Assembly (NCBI RefSeq): GCF_018449675.1
Contig: NZ_JAAVUZ010000016.1
Span: forward strand, 1 to 43,391
DNA from: Glaciihabitans sp. dw_435
GTDB taxonomy: Bacteria > Actinomycetota > Actinomycetes > Actinomycetales > Microbacteriaceae
Reading direction: 5' to 3'
Length of the DNA stretch: 43,391 bases
The translations under genes and the position numbers were made by a program. This document shows, piece by piece, positions 41,698 through 43,391 of this stretch (position 1 is the stretch's first letter; each line of letters starts with the position of its first letter). The notes under the pieces were generated by a model, which was given only the letters and a program-made list of their open reading frames with translations, had not been told where the DNA came from and did no database searches.

Positions 41698-42995
41698 CGG
41701 GACCCCGTCCCGGCGGTACCACCGGTCGTCGTGTCGTCGAGTGTCTCCAGGGATTCCTCGACCTCGGCCTCTTGTTCAGATCGTTCGGCGGGCCGCGAGC
41801 GCAGTTGGATGAGGAACGCGACCGCCGCCAGAACGCACACGAACGCCAAGTAGAGATACAGCGTGACCGCGAATCCCAGCACGGGGGTCAGGAACCCATC
41901 GATGATGCTGGGGATGCCAAAGGCGAGATACGTGACGACGTACACACTGGACAGCGCCTGAGAGCGGGTGTTGTCCGGCGTTTCCGCCAGGATGAGCCGC
42001 AACCCGGACTGGAACGCGCCCCCGAAGCCGGCACCAGCGATCACCGTCGCGGCGAAGAAGCCCCATACCGACCCGTTCGTCAGAGCGATGATCGTGAGCA
42101 CCCCGCCGATCAGCAGTGCGCCCAGCCCGAAGAAGATGACGGTGCGTGCATGGAAACGCGCCGTCGCCGAACCGGCCACCGCGCCCGGAACCTGGAGCGC
42201 CAGGATCGTGAGGCCCGACGCGAGGGGACTCGTCAATCCGAGCGACTGGTGGGTGATCGATGCCGCCGAGCCGACATACAGACCGGCCAGTGCCCAGGAT
42301 GCGCACAGCGCGCCAAGGACCGCGAGGAACACGGACCGGGTCTGTGGCGGGATCGACAGCGACGGCCGCAACGACGCCAACGCGCCCTGTCGAGGGTGCA
42401 CCGGCTCCGGAACGAACATCCACAGGATCGTGCACACGAGCACCGCGACGGCGAACACCAGGTACACCAGATGGGTCGCGTTCGCCATCACCACGGAAAG
42501 CCCGGCCGCGGCGATCGCCCCGATTGCCAGCGCCAACGGGGGCAGGGCACCATTGAGCACAGCCGACAAACGAATCTTGCCCGGCAGATGAAAGTCGATC
42601 AACGCCGCTCCCAACGCTCCTGCGATCAGGCCGACGCAGGCTCCCTGCAAGACCCTCCCTACGATCAGCGCGACCACGCTCCCACCCCACGCCAATAGCA
42701 GCAATCCGGCCAACGCCAGAATGCCGGCCGTGATGATCACCGGCTTCCGACCGATGTAATCGGACAGGGCACCTGCCGTCAGCAACACCACCAGCAGGCC
42801 AACCACATATACCGCGAAGATCACCGCCAGCATGACCGGCGATAGTCCCCACCGCTCCTGATACTCCGGATAGAACGGTGACGGCGCGGTCGTCTGCGCG
42901 ACCAACACCACCATCGATACGACCGAAACCCAAAATCCATACCGAACCCGGCCACCACGCGTCACTGACACACCCATCGCTCCCTCAGTCGTCAT
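41694..42995 (-). CDS. MFS transporter (12-TMS, sugar/drug efflux type)
   Basis: A 433-residue major facilitator with about twelve hydrophobic helices. It has APSPFYPEYQERWGLSP after TM1, LSDYIGRKPVI in the loop after TM2 and VGRVLQGACVGLIAGALGAAL as the motif-C region, plus an acidic C-terminal tail. The family includes DHA1-like exporters. ATG at 42995 lies only about 5 nt from the predicted transcription start, so the transcript may be nearly leaderless. A 27-bp perfect palindrome overlaps its promoter, and the next gene is the MarR regulator, coupled by ATGA. Confidence 0.92.
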   Translation of the reverse strand: MTTEGAMGVSVTRGGRVRYGFWVSVVSMVVLVAQTTAPSPFYPEYQERWGLSPVMLAVIFAVYVVGLLVVLLTAGALSDYIGRKPVIITAGILALAGLLLLAWGGSVVALIVGRVLQGACVGLIAGALGAALIDFHLPGKIRLSAVLNGALPPLALAIGAIAAAGLSVVMANATHLVYLVFAVAVLVCTILWMFVPEPVHPRQGALASLRPSLSIPPQTRSVFLAVLGALCASWALAGLYVGSAASITHQSLGLTSPLASGLTILALQVPGAVAGSATARFHARTVIFFGLGALLIGGVLTIIALTNGSVWGFFAATVIAGAGFGGAFQSGLRLILAETPDNTRSQALSSVYVVTYLAFGIPSIIDGFLTPVLGFAVTLYLYLAFVCVLAAVAFLIQLRSRPAERSEQEAEVEESLETLDDTTTGGTAGTGSR

Positions 42996-43003
42996 GAGGA
43001 TCT

Positions 43004-43030
43004 TAACTATACAGGAATCCTGTATAGTTA
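43004..43030. promoter_or_regulatory. 27-bp perfect palindrome, MarR operator
   Basis: Two 13-bp arms (TAACTATACAGGA and its exact reverse complement) flank a single base. The palindrome fills the spacer and -10 box of the MFS promoter, an arrangement expected for repression by the co-encoded MarR protein. Confidence 0.85.
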
Positions 43031-43034
43031 TCAA
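43006..43034 (-). promoter_or_regulatory. Sigma-70-type promoter of the MFS-marR operon
   Basis: Minus strand -35 TTGATA (43029-43034), 17-bp spacer, -10 TATAGT (43006-43011). The predicted start of transcription is near 42999, just before the ATG at 42995. Confidence 0.7.
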
Positions 43035-43391
43035 TGCGCAAAGGCAGTCGTGCGTGCGATCCGTGCAGACCTCGGGCAGCGGGCGAGTTGTCCATCAGGC
43101 GTCGGTGTCGATTACTCTTTCGAGATCATTGGGCTTCCGCTGACCCAGGGCAGGCAGTCGCCATGCACGACGTCAACGAGGGCCACGAGACCGTCGAGCG
43201 TGGCGGTGCGATCCGGGAGTCATCACTTCCTTCTGAAACGGTGGATCAGGGTCATCGGGCGATCCACAGCGTGCGCGTCCCACGAATGCGGACGGAGGGA
43301 AGGTGCGCGGCGTCACGGCCGACGAGTCCGCGTAGCGCGGCATCGTCTGCGGCACTCAACCGGTGCGGCATGGCTGGCCAGGCGGCCTAGC
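43035..43391. other. Window end, short coding-like minus-strand frames only
   Basis: No complete gene. Minus-strand frames reading LDGLVALVDVVHGDCLPW (about 43130-43195) and MPHRLSAADDAALRGLVGRD (to about 43250, from 43370) look coding-like but lie in different frames and match nothing I can name. Probably a decayed gene entering from beyond the window. Confidence 0.3.

Noticed and set aside
41625-42698. 357-codon plus-strand open frame
   Set aside because: It is antisense to the second MFS gene; R, Q, H-rich translation without domains.
43034-43390. 118-codon plus-strand open frame starting at the MFS operator
   Set aside because: The composition is that of an antisense frame, with no motifs and no ribosome-binding site.

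Overview
The window is high-GC DNA from an actinobacterium, most likely a Microbacterium-like member of the Microbacteriaceae. The evidence is strong G/C third-codon bias, frequent GTG/TTG starts, ATGA/GTGA stop-start overlaps, and the protein repertoire: MmyB-type XRE regulators, a deazaflavin-dependent nitroreductase, NADP/F420-reductase-like Rossmann proteins and an AI-2E transporter. Taxonomy is inferred from protein style only. No tRNA, rRNA, CRISPR or phage genes were seen.

The region is accessory chromosome made of small regulator-plus-enzyme modules, many divergently arranged around an inverted-repeat operator.
- 0-5.7 kb: IS30 scar; MarR regulator divergent from an oxidoreductase / extradiol-type VOC dioxygenase / LLM flavin oxidoreductase set; then a decayed amidohydrolase, a small membrane protein, an orphan MmyB ligand-binding domain and a second NADP-binding protein.
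- 5.9-12.5 kb: alpha/beta hydrolase with divergent MarR; a four-gene oxidoreductase run (SDR, SDR, membrane-anchored SDR with a frameshift, AKR) with divergent TetR; SDR remnant.
- 12.6-21.8 kb: MerR with CPBP protease; MFS pump divergent from XRE regulator; a Ddn-like protein carrying the same operator-like motif; AraC with hydrolase; second XRE divergent from an SDR.
- 21.9-24.7 kb: decayed IS3 transposase; DUF2000/Lrp pair; dead TetR.
- 24.8-28.4 kb: arsR-sulP-multicopper oxidase operon.
- 28.4-34.1 kb: AI-2E transporter, then a six-gene, fully overlapping operon (two GT2 glycosyltransferases, 75-aa membrane protein, DedA protein, histidine kinase, response regulator).
- 34.4-43.4 kb: membrane-anchored carboxylesterase with divergent TetR; ArsR; broken Old Yellow Enzyme; AKR with divergent TetR; MFS pump followed by a MarR gene broken at a (GT)6 microsatellite.

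The common theme is sensing and removal of reactive or lipophilic small molecules (quinones, aldehydes, esters, aromatics), with about fifteen transcription regulators in 43 kb. About ten broken or truncated genes and two insertion-sequence scars show repeated gain and decay. The strongest candidate for an undescribed system is the GT2-GT2-membrane protein-DedA-two-component operon. It joins envelope glycosylation and lipid-carrier handling with a dedicated signalling pair in one translationally coupled unit.
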